36,578 bases of DNA from Bacteroidales bacterium UBA3742 (GTDB taxonomy: Bacteria; Bacteroidota; Bacteroidia; Bacteroidales; Paludibacteraceae). A program made the position numbers and the translations under genes. Shown piece after piece: positions 1-7,458 of this stretch. The stretch spans positions 1-36,578 of the forward strand of contig DFGU01000107.1 of the NCBI GenBank assembly GCA_002371785.1, given 5' to 3'. The notes below the pieces were generated by a model that saw only the letters and a program-made list of their open reading frames with translations, did no database searches and was not told where the DNA came from. Positions within the stretch are counted from its first letter, which is position 1. Every line of letters begins with the position of its first letter.

Positions 1-4
1 CGGT

Positions 5-1411
5 TTAGTGCATCGTGGCATAGGCACGATAGAATTCCGTCACGGCCACGATGCCTCGGCGCCAGACGTCCAGATCCATCGACTCGTTGGGCGAATGGAT
101 AGCGTTCTGCTCCAGTCCGAAGCCCATAAGAATGGTCTTACGTCCCAGGATCTGCTCAAAGGCCGCGATGATAGGTATACTGCCTCCTCGGCGAGCGGCC
201 AACGGACGCTTGCCAAAGGCGATCTCAAAGCCGCGTTCAGCCGCCTTGTATGCCGGTATGTCGATGGGGCATACATAGCCCTGACCGCCATGCATCGGCT
301 GCACCTCTACGCGTACGCCACGCGGGGCTATCTGCTGTATATAGTCCACGAAGGCACGGGAGATCTCCTCGTGGTCCTGGTTGGCCACCAGTCGGCACGA
401 CACCTTGGCATAGGCCTTGGCCGGCAGTACAGTCTTGCTACCCTCGCCCGTATAACCGCTCCACATGCCGCAAATGTCGAACGACGGACGGCACGAGTTG
501 CGTTCCAGCGTGGAATAGCCCTGCTCTCCCGCCACGTCCTCTACGCCGATGGCGGCATTGTATTTCTGCTGATCAAAAGGTATCTGGGCGATCATCTCTC
601 GTTCGGCATCAGGGATGGGTAGTACACGGTCGTAGAAACCGGGGATCGTGATTCGTCCCTCCTTGTCCACTATCCGTGCCAGCATCTCGCAGAGGGCATT
701 GGCAGGATTCTTCACCGCCCCACCGAAATGACCCGAGTGCAGGTCACGATTCGGACCCGTCACCTCTATCTGCCAGTAGGCCAGGCCGCGCAGACCCGTC
801 GTGATCGAAGGCGTGTCCTTGCCGATCATCGAGGTATCGCTCACCAGGATGATGTCGGCCGCCAGCATCTCTTTATGCGCTTCCAGGAAGGCTTCCAGCG
901 AGGGTGAACCGATCTCCTCTTCGCCCTCGAAGATGAACTTCACACGGCATTGCATCAGTCCCTCCTTCACCATGTACTCAAAGGCCTTGGCCTGGATCAT
1001 CGCCTGTCCCTTGTCATCGTCTGCACCACGGGCATAGAGGCGTCCGTCGCGAATGTCAGGCTCCCAGGGATTCGACTTCCATTCGCTGAGCGGCTCCACC
1101 GGCATCACGTCGTAATGGGCATAGACCAGCACCGTCGGGATGCTTTTATCACCCGTAACCCGTAACCCGTCACCCGTAACCCGTAACCCTTCCGGCTCAA
1201 ATTCCGCATACACAAACGGATTTCCCGCTGAGGGCAGCACCTCGGCGCGTTGGCATCCGGCCTCCAGCAGCAGATCGCGCCACCGTTCGGCGCAGCGCTG
1301 CATATCGGCTTTGTGCTCAGGTTGACAACTCACGCTGGGAATGCGTATCAGCGACGCCCACTCGTCCATCCATCGCGCCTCATTTGCGCGCATATAGTCC
1401 TGAATAGTCAT
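5..1411 (-). CDS. M20 family metallo-dipeptidase
   Basis: A cytosolic di-zinc peptidase of the M20 (CNDP/dipeptidase) family that should hydrolyse dipeptides or short peptides. The 468-residue product is of usual family length and shows the metal-site motifs in order: AHYDVMP (His99, Asp101), ARGADDDKG around residues 128-135 (bridging Asp), FEGEEEIGS around 161-168 (general-base Glu and ligand Glu), DLHSGHFGG in the dimerisation/lid domain, and IHSPNES near the C terminus (last His ligand). No signal peptide is seen. The gene has its own minus-strand promoter at 1431-1462 and a short leader. Oddity: residues 75-88 are two copies of GLRVTGD, encoded by a heptanucleotide array at 1151-1192, inserted just before the first metal-binding strand. 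Exact substrate is not deducible. Confidence 0.93.
   Translation of the reverse strand: MTIQDYMRANEARWMDEWASLIRIPSVSCQPEHKADMQRCAERWRDLLLEAGCQRAEVLPSAGNPFVYAEFEPEGLRVTGDGLRVTGDKSIPTVLVYAHYDVMPVEPLSEWKSNPWEPDIRDGRLYARGADDDKGQAMIQAKAFEYMVKEGLMQCRVKFIFEGEEEIGSPSLEAFLEAHKEMLAADIILVSDTSMIGKDTPSITTGLRGLAYWQIEVTGPNRDLHSGHFGGAVKNPANALCEMLARIVDKEGRITIPGFYDRVLPIPDAEREMIAQIPFDQQKYNAAIGVEDVAGEQGYSTLERNSCRPSFDICGMWSGYTGEGSKTVLPAKAYAKVSCRLVANQDHEEISRAFVDYIQQIAPRGVRVEVQPMHGGQGYVCPIDIPAYKAAERGFEIAFGKRPLAARRGGSIPIIAAFEQILGRKTILMGFGLEQNAIHSPNESMDLDVWRRGIVAVTEFYRAYATMH
1151..1192. repeat. Heptanucleotide array inside the dipeptidase gene
   Basis: Five copies of ACCCGTA (one reads ACCCGTC) plus a decayed sixth, perfectly phased at 7 bp. 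On the coding strand three heptamers make 21 nt, so the array is translated as a heptapeptide repeat, GLRVTGD twice. The length of 42 nt keeps the frame. Confidence 0.95.
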
Positions 1412-1430
1412 AGTACATGAATTTTGAGCA

Positions 1431-1462
1431 CAAAGTTAGTACTTTTTTACGAATTACGCAAA
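1431..1462 (-). promoter_or_regulatory. Promoter of the M20 dipeptidase gene
   Basis: Read on the minus strand: -33 element TTTGCG at 1462-1457, 20-nt spacer with an A tract, then -7 element TAACTTTG at 1438-1431. This fits the Bacteroidota consensus and lies 20 nt upstream of the ATG at 1411, leaving a very short leader. Confidence 0.75.
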
Positions 1463-1557
1463 TATTTATCCGCATTTTTGTACTAATTTGCACTAAATTG
1501 CGGTTTCAGAGATTATTTATCCTCATTTTTGTACTAATTTGCTCTAAATTACGGTTA
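1463..1557. repeat. Direct repeat, two 43-bp copies 51 bp apart
   Basis: Copies at 1463-1505 and 1514-1556 differ at only three positions. Each contains CATTTTTGTACTAATTTGC, similar to a -7 region with one base missing from TAnnTTTG. A third partial copy with the same CATTTTTGTACT core lies near 1722-1733. The first copy abuts the -33 box of the dipeptidase promoter. Confidence 0.85.
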
Positions 1558-1903
1558 AAACTTGGCTCTTGGTCAGGTCTTCCTCGGGGTGTTATTGGGA
1601 GATGGTCACGTGATGGAAGTGTTGGAGACTCGTCTCTGACGCGACGAGCACTAAACAAAGACAGGATAGAAAGGGAACGTAAAATTTCGCCGGAAAAAAT
1701 TTTGAAAGTGGGAAGTTAAGTACATTTTTGTACTTTATTGCGTCGAAAAGGGAAGGAAAGTGTCAGAAAGGGATAGCGACCATGTGAAAACGACATATAT
1801 TTGCAGAAAATTTGCTGTTTGCCCTAATTCGAAGACAACACACTTCGTAGGGACCCGGATAAATTGACAATAGAAAATAGAAGATAATATTTTTTTACCC
1901 GTG

Positions 1904-1933
1904 GAAACGGGAAGAAACGGGAAGAAACGAGAA
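1904..1933. repeat. 10-bp tandem repeat, three copies
   Basis: GAAACGGGAA occurs twice in tandem followed by GAAACGAGAA. It lies in non-coding DNA and its period differs from the 7-bp family elsewhere in the window. Confidence 0.85.
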
Positions 1934-2148
1934 TATTTCAAAAGACATGTTTATATTGTCCTTCGCATTCGGCAAGAAGATCGCACGGAATGAGCCCGGC
2001 TCATTAAAGCGACCAAAGCTACCGCTCTTCATACAAAGTATTACTGCGATAGCACTTCGCGGGACCTCGACGCGAAAATGATCCGCTATGCATAGGCGGA
2101 TACAAAAAAGAAAAGAAGCAAAAGAAAATTAGAAAGAAAAAAATATAA

Positions 2149-2212
2149 TTCTTTCTTTCTGTTAGATATTAAAAAGAAAAAAAATAATTAAATTAAAATA
2201 TTCTTTCTTTCT
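2149..2212. repeat. Duplicated TTTC tract before the small ORF
   Basis: The 12-mer TTCTTTCTTTCT occurs at 2149-2160 and again at 2201-2212, ending 3 nt before the ATG at 2216. The first copy can pair with AGAAAGAA at 2131-2138. Whether this short tetranucleotide tract affects translation is unknown. Confidence 0.6.
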
Positions 2213-2215
2213 ATT

Positions 2216-2608
2216 ATGGAGCAATTGGAAATAAAAGAAAAAACGTCTTTTGACTATTTGATGGATCTGCTGGAACCAAAAGAGGAGTACATGCCGGTCA
2301 TTCCCCGATGCCGGAGACTATGGGAGAGTTTTCCTATAGAGCAGCAACGTGACATCTATCGCAGGATCAATCGAAAAAAGAAAGAAAATCGATTTGTGGA
2401 TTATAATCCGCTGTTCGCGATCGAGAAGAATGCCACCGCGCCGCCGGAGCAGCCGAGATTTCTGAGTGGGCTGGAATTGTATGATGCGATGAATGACCAT
2501 TTGGAGCTTGTGCAGGTGGATGTTCCGGGGCGCAGAGAAGGTCGTTATCCGATATGTACACGCGAAGTGGCGGAGCGATTTGGATTGACGATACGTAAGA
2601 AGTTTTGA
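2216..2608 (+). CDS. Small conserved-looking hypothetical protein
   Basis: A 130-residue cytosolic protein with no signal peptide or membrane segment. I do not recognise a named domain. It has an acidic N-terminal third, a basic stretch (RRINRKKKENR, about residues 49-59) and a C-terminal segment ending in a possible helix (TREVAERFGLTIRKKF). The layout 'RCRRLWESFP...Y..INRKKKENRFVDYNPLFAI' resembles small Bacteroidales proteins of unknown function, from memory only. The coding sequence and its upstream DNA are richer in A+T than the neighbours, which may mean later acquisition. No good promoter was found upstream. The next gene starts from its own promoter 48 nt after the stop. Confidence 0.65.
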   Translation: MEQLEIKEKTSFDYLMDLLEPKEEYMPVIPRCRRLWESFPIEQQRDIYRRINRKKKENRFVDYNPLFAIEKNATAPPEQPRFLSGLELYDAMNDHLELVQVDVPGRREGRYPICTREVAERFGLTIRKKF

Positions 2609-2655
2609 AAAGAAGAGCGGAAAAACTATGAAATGTGAAAATAAAACGAGTTTTA

Positions 2656-2687
2656 TTTGCGTATGTGCGATTTTTTTTGTACTTTTG
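2656..2687 (+). promoter_or_regulatory. Promoter of the GNAT-like gene
   Basis: TTTG at 2656-2659 with the extension TTGCGTATGT, a T8 tract in a 20-nt spacer, and TACTTTTG at 2680-2687. It lies 25 nt before the ATG at 2712 and decides that start over an upstream in-frame ATG at 2628, which would be 5' of the promoter. Confidence 0.85.
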
Positions 2688-2711
2688 CACGCTGAAACAC
2701 TTTTTACGATC

Positions 2712-3842
2712 ATGGGACTTGAAATTCATGAAATACACACGCGGCGCGAACTGAAGCAGTTTATTCAGTTTGCCAACGACTTGTACAAGGACTGCGAGTA
2801 CTACTGTCCGCCCCTGTTCTTCGACGAGATGAACTGCTTCAACACGGAGAAAAATCCGGCGCTGGATGTGAGTGACTACCAGCTATGGATGGCCTACCGC
2901 GACGGCAAGCCCGTAGGACGCATCGCCGGCATCATCAACCATCGCGCCAATGAGAAATGGAACGTCAAGCACGTCCGTTTCGGTTGGTTCGATTTTATCG
3001 ATGACCTGGAGGTCAGCAAAGCCCTCCTGGACACCGTAGCCGCCTGGGGAAAAGCACGCGGCATGGACGGACTGAACGGACCGGTGGGCTTCACGGACTT
3101 TGACCATGAGGGACTGCTGATAGAGGGATTTGAGTACCTGCCCGCGATGGCGAGCTTGTATAACTACCCCTACTACGAGAAGCACATGGAGGCCTATGGC
3201 CTACGGAAAGAAGCCGACTGGATCGAGATACAGGTGTATCCGCCCTACGTGGTGCCCGAGCGGCTGGACCGCATCGCCAATATCGTCAAGGAGCGCTCGC
3301 ACGTTCGCGTAGATAAGGTGCGGGACACCCGCGAGCTGGTGAAGAAATACGGCATCGAGTATATGGACGTGATTGACGTGGCGTATCAGAAGCTCTATAA
3401 CTTCCAGCCCATGACCGACGCACAGAAGCGCTACTACATGCGGATGTACTTCCCGATGCTGAACTTCGACTTTGTGACCATCGTGGTGAACGAAAAGGAT
3501 GAGGTGGTAGCCGTAGCCGTAGGTATGCCGGATATCTCGGAAGCGCTCCGGAAATGCGGAGGAAAACTGTTCCCATTCGGCTGGTACCACATCCTGAAAG
3601 CCCTGCGGGCAAAACGCATGGACGCCTTCGACATGCTGCTCATCGCCGTACGGCCTGACTATCAGGACAAGGGCATCAACTCGCTCTTCTTCCAAGACTG
3701 GATCCCCTATATCGCCAAGTACCACATCAAGCGACTGGAGACCACCAATATCCTGGAGACCAACGCGAAAAATATAGCCAACTTCACGCAGTTTGACCAC
3801 AAGGTGCACAAGCGTCACCGCGCGTATATCAAGGAGATCTAA
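2712..3842 (+). CDS. GNAT-fold acyltransferase-like protein
   Basis: A 376-residue cytosolic protein resembling a Bacteroidales family of N-acetyltransferase-like proteins that carry duplicated GNAT-type folds. Visible features are an N-terminal segment with FIQFANDLYKDCEYYCPPL, a strand-rich region with 'PVGRIAGIIN' (typical of a GNAT beta4 strand), the motif GPVGFTDFDHEGLLIEGF around residues 115-132, and a C-terminal 'LLIAVRPDYQDKGINSLFF' that looks like an acetyl-CoA pyrophosphate-binding turn (R/Q-x-x-G). The substrate cannot be told. ATG at 2712 is chosen because the promoter at 2656-2687 ends just upstream. It is followed at 33 nt by the amylase gene with no terminator between, so cotranscription is likely. 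Confidence 0.8.
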   Translation: MGLEIHEIHTRRELKQFIQFANDLYKDCEYYCPPLFFDEMNCFNTEKNPALDVSDYQLWMAYRDGKPVGRIAGIINHRANEKWNVKHVRFGWFDFIDDLEVSKALLDTVAAWGKARGMDGLNGPVGFTDFDHEGLLIEGFEYLPAMASLYNYPYYEKHMEAYGLRKEADWIEIQVYPPYVVPERLDRIANIVKERSHVRVDKVRDTRELVKKYGIEYMDVIDVAYQKLYNFQPMTDAQKRYYMRMYFPMLNFDFVTIVVNEKDEVVAVAVGMPDISEALRKCGGKLFPFGWYHILKALRAKRMDAFDMLLIAVRPDYQDKGINSLFFQDWIPYIAKYHIKRLETTNILETNAKNIANFTQFDHKVHKRHRAYIKEI

Positions 3843-3875
3843 GAACGAAAACTAACCAGAAAAAATATCTATACG

Positions 3876-5924
3876 ATGAAAAACAAAATTCTCTTCTTTT
3901 TCTGCATGGCGCTCACGCTAACCGCCTGCAGCATGAAGCCCGTAGAACGTATCGCTACCGGACAGCCCATCATGCCTATCCGCATGACGGCCGACACGAT
4001 GCACGTAGAACTGACCGACTATATCCCCATGCTCTCGGCCGACAGCATGATCTGGGAGACCCTCAACTGGGAGGAAGACAAAGACCTTCCGTGGGTGGCC
4101 GTAGACGGCGACGCCTTCTACATCCGTTCGATCGACATCACGAACCCCACCAACACCATCCGCCAAATCGGCCTCTCGGACGGCAAACATAGCTTCGCTA
4201 TCCCCGTACTGCCGAAGAAGCCCGTGATGCAGAACATGATCTCGTTGGGCTACGAGGACGGCAAGATCAACATCGGTATGTACCGCCAGGTACAGGGCAA
4301 GGTGACGCTCCACGCCTATGTGCAGAACATGCCCATCGAGCCGCAAGCCTGGTCTCAGACCCCGGACGGCAGCTGGATGCTCAATATCGCCGAGAGTCAG
4401 ACCGTGAAGCAATGCGCCAAGGGTCGCGCCTATATACGCGTGTTTGCCGAGACAGAGGACACGCTCTTCAACGACCTGATGATCCCCCTGCAGGACGGCA
4501 TCGTCGTGACCGACGCCAAGCAGCTCACGCGCCACGACCAGCAGACACAGGTGCTCTACTCCATCCTGATCGACCGCTTCTACAACGGCAACAAGGACAA
4601 CGACTGGAAGATGAACTCGCCCGAGGTGCTCGACATCGTGGACTACCAGGGCGGCGACTTTGCCGGCATCACGGAGAAGATCGTGGAGGGCTACTTCGAC
4701 AGCCTGGGCATCAACACCCTGTGGATCAGCCCCATCACCCAAAACCCCGAAGACGCCTGGGGCAAATACGTCTTCCGTAACGGCAACAAGTACGACTCCA
4801 CCAAGACCTACACCCGCTTCTCGGGCTACCACGGCTACTGGCCGATATACGCCACCCAACTCGACTGGCGTCTCGGTACAGACAAGGAACTGAAAACCCT
4901 GCTTCGCACCGCCCACGAGCACGGCATCAACGTGGTGCAAGACTACGTAGCCAACCATATGCATATCAACTCCCCCACCCTGCAGCAACACCCCGACTGG
5001 CATACCGACTCCATCCTGCCGGACGGACGCCGCAACTTCGAGCTATGGGACGACGCGAGACTGACCACCTGGTTTGACGTGCACATCCCCACCCTGGACC
5101 TGGAGCGTCCGGAGGTATGCGAACCGATGACCGACTCTGCGCTGTACTGGCTGGAGAACTACGACTTCGACGGCTATCGCCACGATGCCTGCAAGCATAT
5201 CCCTGAGGGCTACTGGCGTATGCTGGGTCAGAAAATCGCTACCCGCTACCCCGACCGCGCACTGTGGATGATCGGCGAGACATACGGTTCGCCCGAACTG
5301 ATCAATACCTACGTGAAGACCGGTATGCTGAATGCCCAGTTTGACTTCAACGTTTATTTCACCCTGCGTGAGGCGCTCTGCGAGAAACGCGACCTGCAGG
5401 AAGTGGCCGAGGCCGTGCTGACCTCGCTCGCTACCTACGGTAGCCACCACACCATGGGTAATATCTCCGGCAACCACGACCAGGTACGCTTTGCCTCACT
5501 CGCCGGCGAAGCTATGCGCTTTGATGAGGACGACAACGGAGGCAAGGAGACCGGGTGGACCCGCAACGTAGGTATCGGAGACCCGCAGAAAGGCTACGGA
5601 CGTTCGATGCTGCTGGAGGTTATCAACCTGACGCTGCCTGGCGTACCCTGTATCTACCAAGGCGACGAGTATGCCGAGGTAGGTGCCAACGATCCGGATA
5701 ACCGCCATATGATGCGCTTCGAGGGACTGAGCCCGGAGGAGCAAAACTTCCGCGCCGAACTCGGAAAACTGATCCACCAGCGTCGCGCATCGATGCCGCT
5801 GCTCTACGGTGACTATATCCCCATGCAGTGCAACGAAGACGTTTGGCAGTTCTGCCGCTTCTATATGGGACAACGCGTTGTGGTGACCATTGATCGTAAG
5901 AACCTTACTTACTCGATCGAGTAA
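3876..5924 (+). CDS. GH13 alpha-amylase-family lipoprotein
   Basis: A 682-residue glycoside hydrolase of family 13 that should cut alpha-glucans at the cell envelope. The N terminus is a lipoprotein signal with lipobox LTAC (Cys18), so it is probably membrane-anchored. Residues about 30-200 are a beta-rich accessory domain, then the TIM barrel follows: region I DYVANH, region II DGYRHDACKH with the predicted nucleophile Asp437, region III MIGETYG with acid/base Glu468, and region IV SGNHDQ with Asp535. A short C-terminal domain ends the protein. The catalytic triad is complete. It stands directly before a second GH13 gene (26-nt gap made of a heptamer array). No SusC/SusD pair or regulator is in view, so this is not a canonical Sus locus. 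Specificity (amylase, neopullulanase or cyclomaltodextrinase) is undetermined. Confidence 0.92.
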   Translation: MKNKILFFFCMALTLTACSMKPVERIATGQPIMPIRMTADTMHVELTDYIPMLSADSMIWETLNWEEDKDLPWVAVDGDAFYIRSIDITNPTNTIRQIGLSDGKHSFAIPVLPKKPVMQNMISLGYEDGKINIGMYRQVQGKVTLHAYVQNMPIEPQAWSQTPDGSWMLNIAESQTVKQCAKGRAYIRVFAETEDTLFNDLMIPLQDGIVVTDAKQLTRHDQQTQVLYSILIDRFYNGNKDNDWKMNSPEVLDIVDYQGGDFAGITEKIVEGYFDSLGINTLWISPITQNPEDAWGKYVFRNGNKYDSTKTYTRFSGYHGYWPIYATQLDWRLGTDKELKTLLRTAHEHGINVVQDYVANHMHINSPTLQQHPDWHTDSILPDGRRNFELWDDARLTTWFDVHIPTLDLERPEVCEPMTDSALYWLENYDFDGYRHDACKHIPEGYWRMLGQKIATRYPDRALWMIGETYGSPELINTYVKTGMLNAQFDFNVYFTLREALCEKRDLQEVAEAVLTSLATYGSHHTMGNISGNHDQVRFASLAGEAMRFDEDDNGGKETGWTRNVGIGDPQKGYGRSMLLEVINLTLPGVPCIYQGDEYAEVGANDPDNRHMMRFEGLSPEEQNFRAELGKLIHQRRASMPLLYGDYIPMQCNEDVWQFCRFYMGQRVVVTIDRKNLTYSIE

Positions 5925-5950
5925 TTAAAAATTAAGAATTAAAAATTATA
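5923..5950. repeat. Heptanucleotide array filling the gap between two amylase genes
   Basis: Four phased heptamers of AATTAAA type (variants end in G or read AATTATA). The array begins inside the TAA stop of the first gene and its last base is the A of the next gene's ATG, so it is the whole intergenic spacer. Confidence 0.95.
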
Positions 5951-7281
5951 TGAAGAAAATTCTGCTTAGTACTTTGTTCCTGGTCGCTTTGTCACTTGGA
6001 ATGACGTGGGCGCAAGAGGCAACCCACCCGAAGTGGGCATACGATGCCACGATCTACGAACTCAACACCCGCCAACTGACGCCGGAGGGCACCTTCCGCG
6101 CTGCCGAAGAGGTGCTGCCTCAGCTCCGCGAGAACGGCATCGACATCCTATGGATCATGCCCTGCCAACCGATCGGTAAGATCACCCGCAAGGGTACGCT
6201 GGGTAGCTACTACTCCATCATCGACTACTGCCAGATCAACCCTGAGTTTGGTACGCTGGACGACTTCAAACACCTGCTCAACCGTGCACACGAACTGGGC
6301 TTTAAGGTGATACTAGACTGGGTGGCTAACCATACCGCTCCGGACAGCAAATGGACCGAGAATTCCGGATGGCACTACCGTGATAGCCTCGGCAACCTAA
6401 TGGTACAGTACGACTGGACCGATATCTCCAAACTGGACTACCATAACCAAGACATGCGTCAGGCCATGCTCAAGGCCATGCGCTGGTGGATGGACGAGGT
6501 AGGCATCGATGGCTTCCGCTGCGACGTGGCCGGCGAGGTACCGACCGACTTCTGGAACTGGGCGATGGGTGACCTAAGAAAGACCCACCCCGACATGTTC
6601 ACCTTGGCCGAAGACGAGGACAAAGCACAGGAGTTGACCGAGACGGCCTTCGACATGTACTACGGCTGGACGCTCCACCACATCATGAACGAGGTAGCAC
6701 AGGGCAAGCAGACGGTAGCCGACCTCTGGGCTTACTTCGCCAAGGCTGAGCAGCTTCGCCCGCGCGCGATCCGTATGAATTTTATTACGAACCATGACGA
6801 GAACTCGTGGAACGGTACGGAATGGGAGCGTATGGGCGATGCCGTCAACCTGATGGCAGCGTTCTGCTACGTAGTGCCCGGTATGCCGATGATCTATACG
6901 GGTCAGTTGGCCGGCAACCACCACCGCCTGGAGTTCTTTGAGAAAGACGTGATCGACCACGATGCCAACTATGCGCGCGCCGACCTCTACAAGCGTCTGA
7001 ACCAGCTGCGCGCGGACAACCCTGCCCTGCAGAGCAACGAACTGGGTGCACCGATGCGCCGCCTACCGGCTGACAACGATAAGGTGTTTGCTATGGTGCG
7101 TCCGAGCAAGCAGAACAGCGTGGTCGTGCTGATGAATATGTCCGGCGAGCAGCAGACCGTCAGCGTCGACCTGACCGGCTACGAAGGCAAATATACCTGC
7201 CTCTGCGGCAAGAAGCATAAACTGAGCCATCACGAGACCTTCACGCTCCGTCCTTGGCAGTATAAAATTTTAAGAAAATAG
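5950..7281 (+). CDS. Secreted GH13 alpha-amylase-family enzyme
   Basis: A 443-residue GH13 enzyme with a Sec signal peptide (hydrophobic core LLSTLFLVALSLGMTWA, cleavage likely after A21). The barrel begins almost directly after the signal. Motifs: region I DWVANH, region II GIDGFRCDVAGE with nucleophile Asp192, region III TLAEDED with acid/base Glu221, region IV FITNHDEN with Asp283. A C-terminal beta domain (about residues 375-443) follows. It lacks the N-terminal beta domain of its upstream neighbour and the two share only the GH13 core, so they are paralogous enzymes with probably complementary roles, for example envelope-bound and periplasmic steps of maltodextrin breakdown (inference). 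The stop codon TAG is the first element of the downstream hairpin repeat. Confidence 0.92.
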   Translation: MKKILLSTLFLVALSLGMTWAQEATHPKWAYDATIYELNTRQLTPEGTFRAAEEVLPQLRENGIDILWIMPCQPIGKITRKGTLGSYYSIIDYCQINPEFGTLDDFKHLLNRAHELGFKVILDWVANHTAPDSKWTENSGWHYRDSLGNLMVQYDWTDISKLDYHNQDMRQAMLKAMRWWMDEVGIDGFRCDVAGEVPTDFWNWAMGDLRKTHPDMFTLAEDEDKAQELTETAFDMYYGWTLHHIMNEVAQGKQTVADLWAYFAKAEQLRPRAIRMNFITNHDENSWNGTEWERMGDAVNLMAAFCYVVPGMPMIYTGQLAGNHHRLEFFEKDVIDHDANYARADLYKRLNQLRADNPALQSNELGAPMRRLPADNDKVFAMVRPSKQNSVVVLMNMSGEQQTVSVDLTGYEGKYTCLCGKKHKLSHHETFTLRPWQYKILRK

Positions 7282-7420
7282 ACCGCTTCGCTGATAGAGT
7301 ATAGACCGCTTCGCTGATAGACTGATTCAGTAAAGCCACTATACATATTCAGTCCATATTCTATCAGTGAGTGAAACGAACGGTCTATATTCTATCAGGC
7401 TCTGAAAGAGTCGGTCTAAC
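7279..7420. repeat. Hairpin-mosaic repeat, two arms in opposite orientation
   Basis: Left arm: two 23-bp copies starting at 7279 and 7302 that contain GCTTCGC (7285-7291, 7308-7314), the complement of GCGAAGC. Right arm, opposite orientation: GTGAGTGAAACGAAC (7367-7381; stems GT/AC and GT/AC around a GAA loop with a tandem G-A mismatch between them) and GGCTCT-GAA-AGAGTC (7398-7412). Units are joined by GGTCTATAnTCTATCA spacers. The arms form an inverted repeat, 7291-7308 against 7381-7398, with one G-T mismatch. Same family as 24148-24274 and 9465-9542. Confidence 0.9.
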
Positions 7421-7457
7421 AAAAAAAAACTGTCCTAACAAAAGGACAGTTTTTTTG
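7421..7457. terminator. Bidirectional intrinsic terminator
   Basis: Perfect 8-bp stem ACTGTCCT (7429-7436) / AGGACAGT (7443-7450) with a 6-nt loop, flanked by an A tract on the left and a T tract on the right. It sits between two convergent genes and can end transcripts from both strands. Confidence 0.93.
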
Positions 7458-7458
7458 T

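Larger units (their letters stand above)
1412..2215. other. AT-rich spacer without a convincing gene
   Basis: About 800 bases between the dipeptidase and the small ORF at 2216. Apart from the promoter at 1431-1462 it holds a 43-bp direct repeat (1463-1557), a third partial copy of its core near 1720-1742, a 10-bp tandem repeat (1904-1933), small inverted repeats (GAGAC/GTCTC near 1625-1636, TGAGC/GCTCA near 1991-2003, TCCGC/GCGGA near 2081-2100) and TTTC-rich repeats before 2216. A 100-codon plus-strand frame at 1417-1719 runs through the direct repeats and has no family features, so I do not call it. No tRNA, tmRNA or RNase P RNA signature was recognised. Confidence 0.7.

Noticed and set aside
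1417..1719. A 100-codon plus-strand frame
   Set aside because: It runs through a 43-bp direct repeat, so the hydrophobic IFVLIC segments are a by-product of the repeat; no family features.
1796..1803. TATATTTG as promoter for the small ORF at 2216
   Set aside because: No -33 element at proper spacing and more than 400 nt from the ORF.
1941..2115. Possible structured RNA gene in the spacer
   Set aside because: Several short inverted repeats exist, but no cloverleaf, tmRNA or RNase P core motif could be recognised.
2628..2711. Upstream in-frame extension of the GNAT-like gene
   Set aside because: The promoter at 2656-2687 lies inside it, so the true start is the ATG at 2712.
3918..5003. A 361-codon minus-strand frame inside the first amylase gene
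   Set aside because: Shadow of the GH13 gene, whose signal peptide and catalytic motifs are clear; the antisense product is composed of biased residues.
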